The notes below the pieces were generated by a model. That model did no database searches and was not told the origin of the DNA. It saw nothing but the letters and a program-made list of their open reading frames with translations. Positions 8,190 through 17,287 of a stretch of DNA of 64,000 nucleotides are shown one piece after another. Source of the stretch: Dyella subtropica. GTDB taxonomy: Bacteria > Pseudomonadota > Gammaproteobacteria > Xanthomonadales > Rhodanobacteraceae. The position numbers and the translations under genes are program-made. The stretch is taken from positions 124,001 to 188,000 of the forward strand of contig NZ_JAPDPD010000008.1 in assembly GCF_026283965.1 (NCBI RefSeq). Direction: 5' to 3'. Within the stretch, counting starts at the first letter, position 1, and every line of letters begins with the position of its first letter.

Positions 8190-8985
8190 ATGCAATGGCT
8201 GCGTCGTCGAAACGATAGATGTCCATCGCCAGGAAGCCTAGGTCGACGCCCGCATCGATGCGCTGCGCCGTGGCTTGTTCGCCCGCGGCGCCAAGCGCGA
8301 CGTACAGCGGCAACAGGTGCTCGTCGGTGGGGTGCGCGCGCTGGGCGAACGGCGCCTGGCGGCGGTAGTCGAGCAGGGCGGCTGTGTCGCTGGCTTTGAG
8401 CTTCTGCTCGATCCAGTCAATGAACGGGCGCACGTACGGCGCCTCGTTCTGTTCGCTGTAGCCGAGACGGAAGTCGTGCAGGTTGTGGGTGATGCTGCCG
8501 GAGCCGATCACCAGCACGCCTTCCTCGCGCAGCGACGCAAGAGCGCGGCCGACGATGTACTGATGCTCCGGGCCCAGCTTGGGCTGGATCGACAATGGCA
8601 CCACCGGAATGTCAGCGTTGGGATAGAGCAGGCGCAGCGGCACCCAGGCGCCGTGGTCCAGACCCTGCTCGGGGTCCAGCATGGTCGGCAGGCCGGCTTT
8701 GTCCAACAGTTCGACCACCTGCGCGGCGAGCGCCGGTGCGCCGGGTGCGGGGTAGTGGATGTCGTACAGCTCCCGCGGAAAGCCATGGAAGTCGTGGATG
8801 GTTTCCGGCCGTGCGGCACCGCCTACCGACGGCTGGCGGGCAAGCCAGTGCGCGGAAGCGATCACGATGGCCTTCGGGCGCGGCAGCGCCTGCGCCAACT
8901 CTGCCAGACGCACGCCCACCTGACCGGGATGCAGTGCGGTCATCGGTGAGCCGTGGGAGATGTACAGGCTTGGCAGGGCAGGCAT
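8176..8985 (-). CDS. ygiD: 4,5-DOPA-type extradiol dioxygenase (LigB superfamily, YgiD-like)
   Basis: 269 residues of the DODA/LigB class III extradiol dioxygenases, non-haem metal enzymes that open catechol rings. Visible metal and active-site residues are His in SLYISHGSP, His in ASAHW, the LDHGAWVPL segment and GSGSITHNL. Length and motif order match E. coli YgiD (zinc-dependent DOPA 4,5-dioxygenase). The physiological substrate in most bacteria is unknown. It is a single minus-strand gene, convergent with the cupredoxin. Confidence 0.88.
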   Translation of the reverse strand: MPALPSLYISHGSPMTALHPGQVGVRLAELAQALPRPKAIVIASAHWLARQPSVGGAARPETIHDFHGFPRELYDIHYPAPGAPALAAQVVELLDKAGLPTMLDPEQGLDHGAWVPLRLLYPNADIPVVPLSIQPKLGPEHQYIVGRALASLREEGVLVIGSGSITHNLHDFRLGYSEQNEAPYVRPFIDWIEQKLKASDTAALLDYRRQAPFAQRAHPTDEHLLPLYVALGAAGEQATAQRIDAGVDLGFLAMDIYRFDDAAIASTAR

Positions 8986-9073
8986 GGCGGTTACCTCAGA
9001 AGGGCCGCCACTAGAGTATGGGGTGCGCGGAAGTTTTCAGCGCCGCGAGTGTGTGCCTGCCGGGAACGATGCG

Positions 9074-9098
9074 TTGCCCGATCGAAACGATCGGGCAA
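9074..9098. terminator. Perfect hairpin downstream of the DEAD-box helicase gene
   Basis: TTGCCCGATCG and CGATCGGGCAA form an 11-bp perfect stem with a 3-base loop, 35 bases past the helicase stop in the direction of transcription. There is no U-run, so intrinsic termination is uncertain. It may simply protect the 3' end. Confidence 0.4.
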
Positions 9099-9132
9099 GC
9101 TGTGCTTAGAACCTGTTCAAGGTTCCATATAT

Positions 9133-11016
9133 TCAGCGCTTCTTGAACGGTTTGCCGCCGCCAGCGCCATGTGGACGCGGCTTGCCTTTGAAACCGCCAC
9201 CACCCGGACGGAAGCCGCCTGGCTTGCGCGGTGGAGCCTCACCAGCGCCGCTGTCGTTGCCGTCCCACTCTTTGATGCGCAGCTGCTGCTGGCTCACCCA
9301 CACCTTCTTCAGGTGTTCGAACACTTCCGCCGGCATGCCGTCGGGCAGGTCGATCAGGCTGTACTCGCCGCGAATGCTGAGGCGGCCGATGAAGCCGCTT
9401 TCCAGGCCGGCTTCATTGGCGATGGCGCCAATGATGTTGCCCGGCTTTACGCCGTGCTCGTGGCCGACTTCGATGCGGTAGGTGCGTTTGCCTTCCTCGG
9501 TGTGGTGCGGACGCGCCGCCGGGCGCGTACCGAACTCGCGAGGTGCGCTTTCGCGCTCGCGCGGCTTGTGCTCGCGTGCGCCGCGATCATGACTGTCACG
9601 GCCATCACGGTCGCGGCCGTCACGCTCGGATGGACGGCGATCATCGCGTTCGCGCGGGGCGAACTCGCGCTTCGGCGGCGGCGTCAGCAGCAGCGGCTGC
9701 TCGCCCTGCGCGATGCGCGCCAGCGCGGAGGCGATCTCGATCGCCGGCACGTTGTGTTCCTGTTCGTACTGCTCGATCAGCTGCTGGAAAAATGCCAGTT
9801 CGCCGACCGCCAGCGTGTCGCTGATGCGCTGCTTGAACTTGTTGATGCGCTGGTCGTTCACCGCTTCGACGGTGGGCAGCTTCATCTCTTCGATGGGCTG
9901 GCGCGTGGCGCGCTCGATGGCGCGCAGCATGCCCTTCTCGCGCGGCGTGACGAACAAAATCGCTTCGCCGCTGCGGCCGGCACGGCCGGTGCGGCCGATG
10001 CGGTGCACATAGCTTTCCGTGTCGTACGGGATGTCGTAGTTCATCACGTGGCTGATGCGCTCCACGTCGAGGCCGCGCGCGGCCACGTCGGTGGCGACCA
10101 GGATGTCGAGCTTGCCGTCCTTCAGCTGCTGGATCACGCGCTCGCGCTGCGGCTGCGCGATGTCGCCGTTGATCGCGGCGGCGGCGAGGCCGCGCGCCTG
10201 CAACTTCTCGGCGAGTTCTTCGGTGGCCTGCTTGGTACGCGCGAAGATGATCATCGCGTCGAACGGCTCGGCTTCCAGGATGCGGGTCATCGCGTCCAGC
10301 TTATGCAAGCCGCTGACGAACCAGTAACGCTGGCGAATGTTGGCAGCCGTCGTGGTGGACGACTTGATCGTCACCTCGACCGGATCTTTCAAATGATGCT
10401 GCGCGATCTTGCGGATCGGCGTAGGCATGGTGGCCGAGAACAGCGCAACCTGGCGCTGCGGCGGTGTGGCCTGCAGCACTTTTTCCACGTCGTCGATGAA
10501 GCCCATGCGTAGCATTTCATCGGCTTCGTCGAGCACGAGGAATTTCAGCTCGGAGAGGTCCAGCGTGCCGCGATCCAGATGGTCGATCACGCGACCGGGT
10601 GTGCCGACCACGATATGCACGCCGCGCTTGAGCGAGTGCAGCTGCGGGCCGTAGCTCTGGCCGCCGTAGATCGGCAGTACCTGCAGGCCGGGCATATGGG
10701 CGGCGTAGCGCTGGAACGCTTCGGCCACCTGGATGGCCAATTCGCGCGTGGGCGCCAGCACCAACGCCTGCGGTTTGCCGGGCCTCAGTTCGAGGCGCGA
10801 GAGGATCGGCAGCGCGAAGGCAGCGGTCTTGCCGGTGCCGGTCTGCGCCTGGCCGAGTACGTCGCGGCCTTGCAGCAGCGGTGGAATAGTGGCGGCCTGG
10901 ATCGGCGACGGCGATTCATAGCCGACATCGGCCAGAACGCGCAGCACCTCGGAGTGAAGTCCAAGCGCAGCAAAACCAGCGGCTGCCGGTGTGGAATCCG
11001 TAGACGGGGAGGACAT
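9133..11016 (-). CDS. deaD: DEAD-box RNA helicase, DeaD/CsdA-like, with DbpA-type RNA-binding domain
   Basis: 627 residues. The N-terminal Q motif (GYESPSPIQ) and helicase motifs [36 protein letters not shown] and [13 protein letters not shown] are intact. A charged region rich in Arg/Asp follows (about 445-510), then a DbpA RNA-binding fold (TYRIEVGHEHGVKPGNIIGA) and a Gly/Lys/Arg-rich tail. This order is that of CsdA, which remodels rRNA and mRNA in cold and ribosome assembly. The start was set at the ATG with GAGG six bases upstream; an in-frame ATG five codons earlier has no comparable site. Confidence 0.92.
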   Translation of the reverse strand: MSSPSTDSTPAAAGFAALGLHSEVLRVLADVGYESPSPIQAATIPPLLQGRDVLGQAQTGTGKTAAFALPILSRLELRPGKPQALVLAPTRELAIQVAEAFQRYAAHMPGLQVLPIYGGQSYGPQLHSLKRGVHIVVGTPGRVIDHLDRGTLDLSELKFLVLDEADEMLRMGFIDDVEKVLQATPPQRQVALFSATMPTPIRKIAQHHLKDPVEVTIKSSTTTAANIRQRYWFVSGLHKLDAMTRILEAEPFDAMIIFARTKQATEELAEKLQARGLAAAAINGDIAQPQRERVIQQLKDGKLDILVATDVAARGLDVERISHVMNYDIPYDTESYVHRIGRTGRAGRSGEAILFVTPREKGMLRAIERATRQPIEEMKLPTVEAVNDQRINKFKQRISDTLAVGELAFFQQLIEQYEQEHNVPAIEIASALARIAQGEQPLLLTPPPKREFAPRERDDRRPSERDGRDRDGRDSHDRGAREHKPRERESAPREFGTRPAARPHHTEEGKRTYRIEVGHEHGVKPGNIIGAIANEAGLESGFIGRLSIRGEYSLIDLPDGMPAEVFEHLKKVWVSQQQLRIKEWDGNDSGAGEAPPRKPGGFRPGGGGFKGKPRPHGAGGGKPFKKR

Positions 11017-11136
11017 GGGGAACCTCGACATGGCATGCACGAGGGCATGCAGGAGAATGGTCGCTATTGTAGCAGCCTGACTGGCCTTGGCCGAGCTTCC
11101 GTACAGCTAAACCTTCAACTATTTCAAGGAATTCGT

Positions 11137-11886
11137 ATGCAAAAGCGTCTGACCGGCCGCGTCGCCCTGGTTACCGGAGCTTCTTCGGGCATTGGCGAGG
11201 CCACTGCGCTGGCGTTGGCGGAAGCTGGCGCGCGTGTCGCCATCGCCGCCCGTCGGCGCGATCGCCTCGAAGCATTGGCCGAGCGGTTGGCTCCGCTTGG
11301 CGCCGAACCGTTAATCCTTACGGCGGATCTGGTCTCCGAAACCGAGGCTCAGCGCATCGTGGCGGAGACGGAAGCGCATTTTGGCCGGCTGGATATCCTG
11401 ATCAACAACGCTGGCGTGATGTATCTGGAGCCGGTAGCCGAGGCCGATCTGGGGCGCTGGCGGCAGATGCTCGAACTCAACGTGCTCAGCCTGATCGCCG
11501 CGAGCCAGGCGGCATTGGCCGGTATGCGCGCGCGTCGCGAGGGGCACATCGTGAACATTTCGTCAGTGGCGGGTCGCGTCGCCAATCCGAACGCGGCAGC
11601 CTATGCGGCGACCAAGTTCGGTGTGGTCGGTTTCTCCGAGTCGCTGCGCCGCGAGGTGTACAAGGACAACGTTCGCGTGAGCGTGATCGAGCCGGGGATG
11701 GTGGCGACCGAATTGCGAGAGCACATTGGCCATGCTGGAGCCAGGCAGGCGGTGGAGGCACGCGTTGCTGAAATGCGTCAGCTGTTGCCCGAGGACATCG
11801 CGGACACCATCTTGTTCTGCGTCACCCGGCCATCGCACGTGTGCATCAACGAAGTGCTGCTGCGTCCTACTGACCAGGAACGATAA
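11137..11886 (+). CDS. Short-chain dehydrogenase/reductase (SDR, YdfG-like)
   Basis: 249 residues, classical SDR. The NAD(P)-binding motif is TGASSGIGEATA near the N-terminus, with NNAGVM and the catalytic Ser (ISSVAG) and YAATK (Tyr-x3-Lys). Arg residues after the second strand (AARRRDRLEAL) suggest NADPH. It resembles the YdfG/serine-dehydrogenase-like group, but substrate assignment is not possible by eye. AAGGA seven bases before the ATG sets the start. The codons upstream in the same frame are antisense to the helicase gene and were excluded. Confidence 0.87.
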   Translation: MQKRLTGRVALVTGASSGIGEATALALAEAGARVAIAARRRDRLEALAERLAPLGAEPLILTADLVSETEAQRIVAETEAHFGRLDILINNAGVMYLEPVAEADLGRWRQMLELNVLSLIAASQAALAGMRARREGHIVNISSVAGRVANPNAAAYAATKFGVVGFSESLRREVYKDNVRVSVIEPGMVATELREHIGHAGARQAVEARVAEMRQLLPEDIADTILFCVTRPSHVCINEVLLRPTDQER

Positions 11887-11916
11887 TTTGCAGCGCTGAT
11901 TTGCAGGGATGGTTTG

Positions 11917-11953
11917 GACGGCGAGGTTTGAGCGGCGAGGTTTGAACGGTGAG
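11917..11953. repeat. Short tandem repeat ahead of fghA
   Basis: About two and a half head-to-tail copies of a 14-15 base unit (GACGGCGAGGTTTGA, GCGGCGAGGTTTGA, ACGGTGAG) in the intergenic region upstream of the S-formylglutathione hydrolase gene. Units differ by one or two bases. It is likely a replication-slippage product that could vary among strains. Confidence 0.55.
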
Positions 11954-11991
11954 TATCATCGCCGTCTGATTGGCGTGCATGAAGGATCAAC

Positions 11992-12840
11992 ATGACTGTG
12001 GTCGAAACGATCTCCGAGCAGGGTTGCTTTGGTGGTGTGCAGGGTTTCTATCGGCATGAGTCGACGGCCTGCGGCGGGGCGATGCGCTTCGCCGTCTACC
12101 AGCCGCCACAGGCAGCGAGCAGGCCTTGCCCGGTGTTGTATTTCCTCGCCGGGCTGACCGCCACCGAGGAAACCGCGACGATAAAGGCCGGCGCGCAACG
12201 TTTGGCGGCCGAGCTTGGCCTGATTCTGGTGATGCCGGACACGAGCCCGCGCCAGACCGGCATCGACGGCGCCACGGGTGACTGGGAGTTCGGCGAAGGC
12301 GCGGGCTTCTATGTGGAGGCTACTGAAGCGCCATGGTCGACGCGCTTCCGCATGCACAGCTACATCGTGGACGAGTTGCCTGCCTTGCTGGCGGAGCATT
12401 TTCCGATCGACCGTGCACACAGCGGCATCTGCGGTCATTCGATGGGCGGACATGGCGCGCTCACCATCGCCTTGAAGCATCCGCAGCGCTATCGCTCGGT
12501 GTCGGCTTTCGCGCCGATCGTGGCGCCGAGCCAGGTGCCGTGGGGGCAGAAAGCCTTGCCGCGTTATCTGGGCAACGATGCCGAGGCGTGGGCTGCTTAT
12601 GACGCGTGTGAATTGGTGCGTCGCCAGACGTTCCCAGGCACGATCCTGATTGATCAGGGCGAGGCTGATAAGTTTCTGATCGAACAGCTGCGGCCGGAGT
12701 TGTTCGATCAGGCTTGCGCCGAGTCAGGACAGTCGCTGCAACTGCGCCGGCATGTGGGCTACGACCACAGTTACTACTTCATCGCCAGTTTCATCGACGA
12801 TCATTTGCGGCATCACGCGCAGGCGTTAGGTGTCGGATGA
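11992..12840 (+). CDS. fghA: S-formylglutathione hydrolase
   Basis: 282 residues, esterase D family. It hydrolyses S-formylglutathione to formate and glutathione, the last step of glutathione-dependent formaldehyde detoxification. The nucleophile elbow GHSMGGHG gives Ser150; the acid is in the DQGEADKF segment and the histidine in VGYDHSYYF near the C-terminus. FLAGLT and the early Cys27 region match the family. The usual partner, class III alcohol dehydrogenase, is not in this window. The stop overlaps the start of a GNAT gene (ATGA). Confidence 0.94.
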   Translation: MTVVETISEQGCFGGVQGFYRHESTACGGAMRFAVYQPPQAASRPCPVLYFLAGLTATEETATIKAGAQRLAAELGLILVMPDTSPRQTGIDGATGDWEFGEGAGFYVEATEAPWSTRFRMHSYIVDELPALLAEHFPIDRAHSGICGHSMGGHGALTIALKHPQRYRSVSAFAPIVAPSQVPWGQKALPRYLGNDAEAWAAYDACELVRRQTFPGTILIDQGEADKFLIEQLRPELFDQACAESGQSLQLRRHVGYDHSYYFIASFIDDHLRHHAQALGVG

Positions 12841-13391
12841 TTGCGACTCGATTCGAGACGGCGCGCACGATCATTCGTCATGCGGTCGAAGCGGATGCGC
12901 CTGCCTTGCTGCGTTACCGGGCGGAGAATCGGGAGCATTTTGCGCCATGGGAGCCGTTGCACGACGAGCGTTATGAGACGCTCGATCACTGCGTGCAATC
13001 CATCGTCGCCGTACGCGACGTAGTGCAGCTGGATCGCGGCTACCCCTTCCTGGTGTTCGATGCCGACGAGAGCGAAGTGCTTGCCACCTTCAACCTGGCG
13101 AATGTCGTGCGTGGCGCCTTTCAGGCGTGCCATCTCGGCTACGGCATCGCCGCGCGCTGGCAGGGGCAAGGGATCATGCGGGAGGCGCTGGTGGCCGGAC
13201 TGGATTGGGCGTTCGACGGGCTCAGCCTGCACCGGGTGATGGCGAACTACATGCCGCGTAACGAGCGGAGTGCGCGGCTGTTGCAGGGGCTGGGTTTCGA
13301 GCGGGAGGGGTACGCGAAGCGCTATCTGCAGATTGCAGGCACGTGGAAAGACCACGTGCTGACTGCGCTTATCAAGCCATCGATGTGGTAA
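12837..13391 (+). CDS. RimJ/RimL-type GNAT acetyltransferase
   Basis: 184 residues. GNAT motif A is GYGIAARWQGQGIMREAL, followed by the RimJ-like ANYMPRNERSARLLQGLGFEREG region, which in RimJ/RimL enzymes acetylates the N-terminal amine of ribosomal proteins S5 or L12. Many paralogues act on other targets, so the exact substrate is open. It is translationally coupled to fghA through a four-base overlap. Confidence 0.87.
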   Translation: MIATRFETARTIIRHAVEADAPALLRYRAENREHFAPWEPLHDERYETLDHCVQSIVAVRDVVQLDRGYPFLVFDADESEVLATFNLANVVRGAFQACHLGYGIAARWQGQGIMREALVAGLDWAFDGLSLHRVMANYMPRNERSARLLQGLGFEREGYAKRYLQIAGTWKDHVLTALIKPSMW

Positions 13392-13392
13392 T

Positions 13393-13413
13393 CCTCTCCC
13401 GCTAGGGGAGAGG
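13393..13413. terminator. CCTCTCCC hairpin between convergent genes
   Basis: CCTCTCCC and GGGAGAGG form an 8-bp stem two bases after the GNAT stop and before the convergent rhlE gene. There is no U-run. The same palindrome recurs after rpsR near 41.05 kb, so it may be a small dispersed repeat rather than a dedicated terminator. Confidence 0.45.
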
Positions 13414-13443
13414 GTTGGCGTTATTCAACCGACGCGGCAGACG

Positions 13444-14763
13444 TCACGCCTTTGCGGCAGGATTCCGGCGACGCGGACGGCGCTTGCGGTTGCCTTCGCT
13501 GGCGCGCTCGCCGTTGCCCTGCTGCTGCGCATGACCATGCGGACGATGCGACGGTGCGGGGCGTGCCGGGCGCTGCTGCTGGCGCTGGCCCTGCACCGGG
13601 CGCGGTGCGCCAGCATCCAGGCGCAGCGGGTGCGAGGGCTCGTAACCGGGCACTTCGGTGATCGCGATCTCCTGCTTTAGCAGGCGACGGATGTCGCGCA
13701 GCAGGCCGGACTCATCGTGGCTGACCAGCGACACGGCCAGGCCTTCGGCACCCGCACGACCCGTACGGCCGATGCGGTGCACGTAATCTTCGGCGACCAT
13801 CGGCAGGTCGAAGTTGATCACGATGGGCAGTTGGTCGATGTCGATGCCGCGCGCGGCGATATCGGTGGCGACCAGCACAGTGACGCGGCCGGTCTTGAAG
13901 TCGCTCAGCGCACGAGTGCGGGCGTTCTGGCTCTTGTTGCCGTGGATGGCGGCGGCGCGCAGGCCGCCGACTTCCAGGAAGCGCACCAGCTTGTCGGCGC
14001 CGTGCTTGGTGCGGCTGAACACCAGGGTCTGGCGGCGGCTGTCTTGCGACAGCACATGTAGCAGCAGGTCGCGCTTGTTCGCCGCGTCCACCGGGTGCAC
14101 GTGATGGCTCACCGTGGTCGCCACCGTGTTGGGCGGTGTCACCGAAACCTCGCGCGGCTCATGCATGAACTGCATGGCTAGCGCCTTGATCGGCGGTGCG
14201 AACGTGGCGGAGAACAGCAGGGTCTGGCGCTGGCGCGGCAACGCGCTGAGGATGCGCTTGAGCGCGGGCAGGAAGCCCATGTCCAGCATGCGGTCGGCTT
14301 CGTCCAGCACCAGCACTTCCACGCCGGAGAGATCCACCGAACGCTGCTGCATGTGGTCGATCAGCCGGCCCGGGGTGGCGATCACCACGTCCACACCGCG
14401 GCGCAGGGCCTGCATCTGCGGGCCCATGCTCACGCCACCGAAGATGGTGGTGGTGCTCACGCGCAGGTGCTTGCCGTAGTCGCGCAGGTTGTCGTTGACC
14501 TGGGCGGCCAGTTCGCGCGTCGGGGTGAGTATCAGTGCGCGCGGACGGCGGGTCTGGGTTTCGCGGCCGCTGGAGAGTTTCTGTAGCAGCGGCAGGGCGA
14601 AGGCGGCGGTCTTGCCGGTGCCGGTTTGCGCGGCGGCCAGCAGATCGTGGCCTTCCAGCACTAACGGAATAGCGCCGGCCTGGATGGGAGTGGGGTTGGC
14701 GTAGCCTTGTTCGGCAAGCGCACGCAACAACGCGGGCGCAAGGCCCAGCGATTCGAAAGACAT
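13444..14763 (-). CDS. rhlE: ATP-dependent RNA helicase RhlE
   Basis: 439 residues. DEAD-box motifs: GYANPTPIQ (Q), [12 protein letters not shown] (I), PTRELAAQ (Ia), [13 protein letters not shown] (II), FSATFAPPI (III), [10 protein letters not shown] (V) and [10 protein letters not shown] (VI). The core ends near residue 375 and is followed by a basic, Gln/Arg/Pro-rich tail ending in [14 protein letters not shown], as in RhlE rather than DeaD or SrmB. It acts in ribosome maturation and RNA remodelling. It is a single transcript, convergent with the GNAT gene. Confidence 0.92.
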   Translation of the reverse strand: MSFESLGLAPALLRALAEQGYANPTPIQAGAIPLVLEGHDLLAAAQTGTGKTAAFALPLLQKLSSGRETQTRRPRALILTPTRELAAQVNDNLRDYGKHLRVSTTTIFGGVSMGPQMQALRRGVDVVIATPGRLIDHMQQRSVDLSGVEVLVLDEADRMLDMGFLPALKRILSALPRQRQTLLFSATFAPPIKALAMQFMHEPREVSVTPPNTVATTVSHHVHPVDAANKRDLLLHVLSQDSRRQTLVFSRTKHGADKLVRFLEVGGLRAAAIHGNKSQNARTRALSDFKTGRVTVLVATDIAARGIDIDQLPIVINFDLPMVAEDYVHRIGRTGRAGAEGLAVSLVSHDESGLLRDIRRLLKQEIAITEVPGYEPSHPLRLDAGAPRPVQGQRQQQRPARPAPSHRPHGHAQQQGNGERASEGNRKRRPRRRNPAAKA

Positions 14764-14895
14764 GGAAGCTCCTAGAGCAACCCGGAGCGTTCTTCGAACC
14801 GCGTTGCAGTATTCAGTAGGGGGAGGGGCGGCAGGTGCCGCGCCGGCGAGTATAGCCGAAACCGGCCCACTCTTACGAATCCTCGGTATGGCGGT

Positions 14896-15567
14896 TCAGT
14901 TTCTTCGTCGCGCCACGATCAAATAACTGTTGAATGGCGTGCTTCCGAACAACGGCTCGATGGTGACCGACAAGCCGGCCGCCTCCAGCGGCCGGCGCAG
15001 TTCCGCTGCTTTGGGGTAATGCTGCGCACCGCCGCGGATGCGTCTGCTCAGGCGCAGCCAGACTTCCTCGGCGCGGGTGGCGTGGAAGCGCCAGCTCGAA
15101 TCGAGCAACACGCTGCGGATCACCAGCACGCCCGCGGGAGCCAAATGTTGCACGCTGGCCTCCAGCAGCGACTGCTGCGCTTCCTGCGGCAGGTAATGCA
15201 GCATGTCGAGCAAGGCGACGTGGCCCTGGACCGGAGGCATGGCTGCCGCGTCGGCTGTGCGAAGCTCCATCACGCGTTCAAGCCCGGCGCGGCGCACGGC
15301 GATCATGCCGGCGTCGATCTTCCGCTCATCGTGATCCAGGCCGAGGTACCGCGGCAGCGTGCCTCGCGTGTGCAGGTAGAGACCGAGCAGCCCGATACCG
15401 CAGCCGATGTCGAGCAGGGGCAGCGCTGTGCCGTCGATGGCTTCAGCGGTGGCAGCGTAGACCGGATCGGAGGCGAGTTTGCCATGCACGTAGCTGCGCT
15501 GAAGCCAGCCGTCGTAGAAGTGGGCAATGCGCTGGCGGGACAGGCGTTGGGAGATACGGTCCATCAT
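14896..15567 (-). CDS. Class I SAM-dependent methyltransferase
   Basis: About 223 residues. SAM motif I is LLDIGCGIGLLGLYL, with LGLDHDERKIDAG after strand 2 and ALLDMLHYL at motif IV. It resembles methyltransferases linked to phospholipid or polyketide pathways, but nothing allows an assignment. Start is uncertain: two adjacent ATG codons with GAGG almost touching them, or an ATG 45 bases upstream with no clear ribosome site. It is divergent from the MFS transporter gene. Confidence 0.78.
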   Translation of the reverse strand: MMDRISQRLSRQRIAHFYDGWLQRSYVHGKLASDPVYAATAEAIDGTALPLLDIGCGIGLLGLYLHTRGTLPRYLGLDHDERKIDAGMIAVRRAGLERVMELRTADAAAMPPVQGHVALLDMLHYLPQEAQQSLLEASVQHLAPAGVLVIRSVLLDSSWRFHATRAEEVWLRLSRRIRGGAQHYPKAAELRRPLEAAGLSVTIEPLFGSTPFNSYLIVARRRN

Positions 15568-15707
15568 CCTCGGGGCCTGCAGGGCATGCCTGCAGCCTAG
15601 CGCTGGCGGCATGGAGACGCCACACGCACCGATCGCGACGCGACCTTGCACATCGGCGTTCGATGGTGTTTCGTGTGCCGCTTGCTGCCAGCCATTTGGA
15701 ATCCTCG

Positions 15708-16943
15708 ATGTCGTTGCTTGCGCCCCTGCGGGAACTCGACTCCACCCAACGCCACACCGTGCTGGCGAGCTTTCTCGGCTGGACGTTGGATGCGTTCGAT
15801 TACTTCCTGCTCACGTTCGTGATCGTGGCCGTGTCGAAGGAATTCGGCGCGGACAAGAGCGAGGTGATCTACGGCCTGTTTCTCACCTTGGCGGCGAGGC
15901 CGCTGGGCGCGTTGCTGTTTGGACGTCTGGCCGACCGCTACGGCCGCCGCCCGATCCTGATGTTGGACGTGATTCTGTTCTCGCTGTTCGAACTGGCAAC
16001 CGCGTTCGCGCCTTCGCTCAGCGTGTTTCTGGTGCTGCGTTTTCTGTTCGGCGTGGCGATGGGCGGCGAGTGGGGGCTGGGTGCGTCGCTGGCGATGGAG
16101 TCGATTCCGCCGAAGGCGCGCGGCCTGGTTTCCGGCTTGTTGCAGAGCGGCTACCCCTGCGGCTTCTTCCTCGGCGCGCTGGTCAACTGGCTGTTGGTCG
16201 ACCATATCGGTTGGCGCGGCTTGTTCATCGTGGGCGCCTTGCCGGCGCTGCTGGTGATCTATATCCGTCGCAGCGTGCCGGAGTCGCCGGTTTGGCAGGC
16301 CGGACAGGCAGAGCGCAAGAAGCGCGGCCTGTTCGAGGAAATGCGCGGGCACTGGAAGCTGGCGATCTACCTGACCCTGCTGATGGCCGCCTTCAACATG
16401 TTCAGCCACGGCTCGCAGGATCTGTACCACACCTTCGAGGAAGTGAATCTGCATCTGCCCAGCGGTTCGGGCGCGGCTTTCGTGCTGGTCGCCATGCTCA
16501 ACCTGGGAGCGATGGTGGGCGGCCTGTTCTTCGGTTCGCTGTCCGAGCGGATCGGCCGGCGCCGGGCCATGATGACCGCCGCGTTGCTGGCCATTCCGGT
16601 GATCCCGCTATGGATGTATGGCGGCTCCATGCTGTGGCTCGCCGTCGGCGCGTTTCTGATCCAGGTGATGGTGCAGGGCGCCTGGGGCGTGGTGCCCACC
16701 CACCTCAACGAGCTTTCGCCGGACGCCGTGCGTGGCACCCTGCCGGGCGTGGCCTATCAGCTGGGCAACCTGCTGGCGGCCTATACGGCCAATGCGCAGA
16801 ACCTGATCGCCTCCTGGCGTGGCGGCGACCTGGCCTTCGCCATGAGTACCTGGATCGCCGGCATCGCGTTGCTGCTGGCTTTGCTGGTCTGGCTGGGGCC
16901 GGAGGCGCGCGGGGTGGGCTTCGGGAAGCCCGGGGCCGAGTGA
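15708..16943 (+). CDS. MFS transporter of the metabolite:H+ symporter type
   Basis: 411 residues, 12 predicted membrane segments. The MFS signature between TM2 and TM3 is GRLADRYGRRPILM, and it is repeated in the second half as GSLSERIGRRRAMM. The first helix SFLGWTLDAFDYFLL with its acidic pair and the GGEWGLGASL motif in TM5 are typical of the sialate/lactate/shikimate-like metabolite:H+ symporters (NanT, YjhB, JEN1 relatives). A monocarboxylate or sugar acid substrate is likely but unproven. The stop lies six bases before palindromic element copy 3. Confidence 0.85.
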   Translation: MSLLAPLRELDSTQRHTVLASFLGWTLDAFDYFLLTFVIVAVSKEFGADKSEVIYGLFLTLAARPLGALLFGRLADRYGRRPILMLDVILFSLFELATAFAPSLSVFLVLRFLFGVAMGGEWGLGASLAMESIPPKARGLVSGLLQSGYPCGFFLGALVNWLLVDHIGWRGLFIVGALPALLVIYIRRSVPESPVWQAGQAERKKRGLFEEMRGHWKLAIYLTLLMAAFNMFSHGSQDLYHTFEEVNLHLPSGSGAAFVLVAMLNLGAMVGGLFFGSLSERIGRRRAMMTAALLAIPVIPLWMYGGSMLWLAVGAFLIQVMVQGAWGVVPTHLNELSPDAVRGTLPGVAYQLGNLLAAYTANAQNLIASWRGGDLAFAMSTWIAGIALLLALLVWLGPEARGVGFGKPGAE

Positions 16944-16948
16944 CCATT

Positions 16949-17238
16949 AGGGATGCTCTGATCGATTCAACGTAGGCGTCACCGCTGTGTCAGCTCGCCT
17001 GTGGCCCGGGCGCCACCTCGACAGACAGCCAAGTCTGCCTTCGCCGACGCCCGGGCCACAGGCGAGCTGACACGGCGGCCCCCACATGTGGATGCTAAAA
17101 GACGGGGTGATGCCCAGAAGGCTCGCGGTGCGTGTGGCGCGGCTTGCCAAGGCGGCCAGCCTTCCCTGCGCCACGCAACACGCGCCGCGAGCCTTCTGGG
17201 CATCATGCCGCCTGCGTTGAATCGATCAGAGCATCCCT
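16949..17238. repeat. Composite nested palindromic element, copy 3
   Basis: Outer arms are a perfect 24-base inverted repeat (AGGGATGCTCTGATCGATTC plus AACG at 16949-16972; complement at 17215-17238). Inside are two further large hairpins in tandem: 16987-17012 with 17048-17073, a perfect 26-bp stem, and 17109-17135 with 17178-17204, 27 bp with one mismatch. The first inner stem begins with GTGTCAGCTCGCC, the core also seen in copy 2. No protein-like reading frame crosses it. It fills nearly all of the gap between the MFS gene and slyD. Confidence 0.9.
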
Positions 17239-17287
17239 AAGGCGTGCTGTTAGAATCTCCGCTTTGTACACATCACGAGACAGGCAA

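Noticed and set aside
8953-10512. 519-codon plus-strand open frame opposite the DeaD-like helicase
   Set aside because: Antisense to a gene with all DEAD-box motifs; its translation is the usual high-GC shadow with no domain.
15527-16975. 482-codon frame overlapping the MFS gene on the same strand
   Set aside because: Out of frame with the 12-TM protein, Arg/Gly-rich, no motif. The MFS frame has both GRLADRYGRR-type signatures.
16949-17238. Reading the palindromes as a CRISPR array or an insertion sequence
   Set aside because: No regularly spaced direct repeats and no transposase frame; the structure is made of inverted repeats only.
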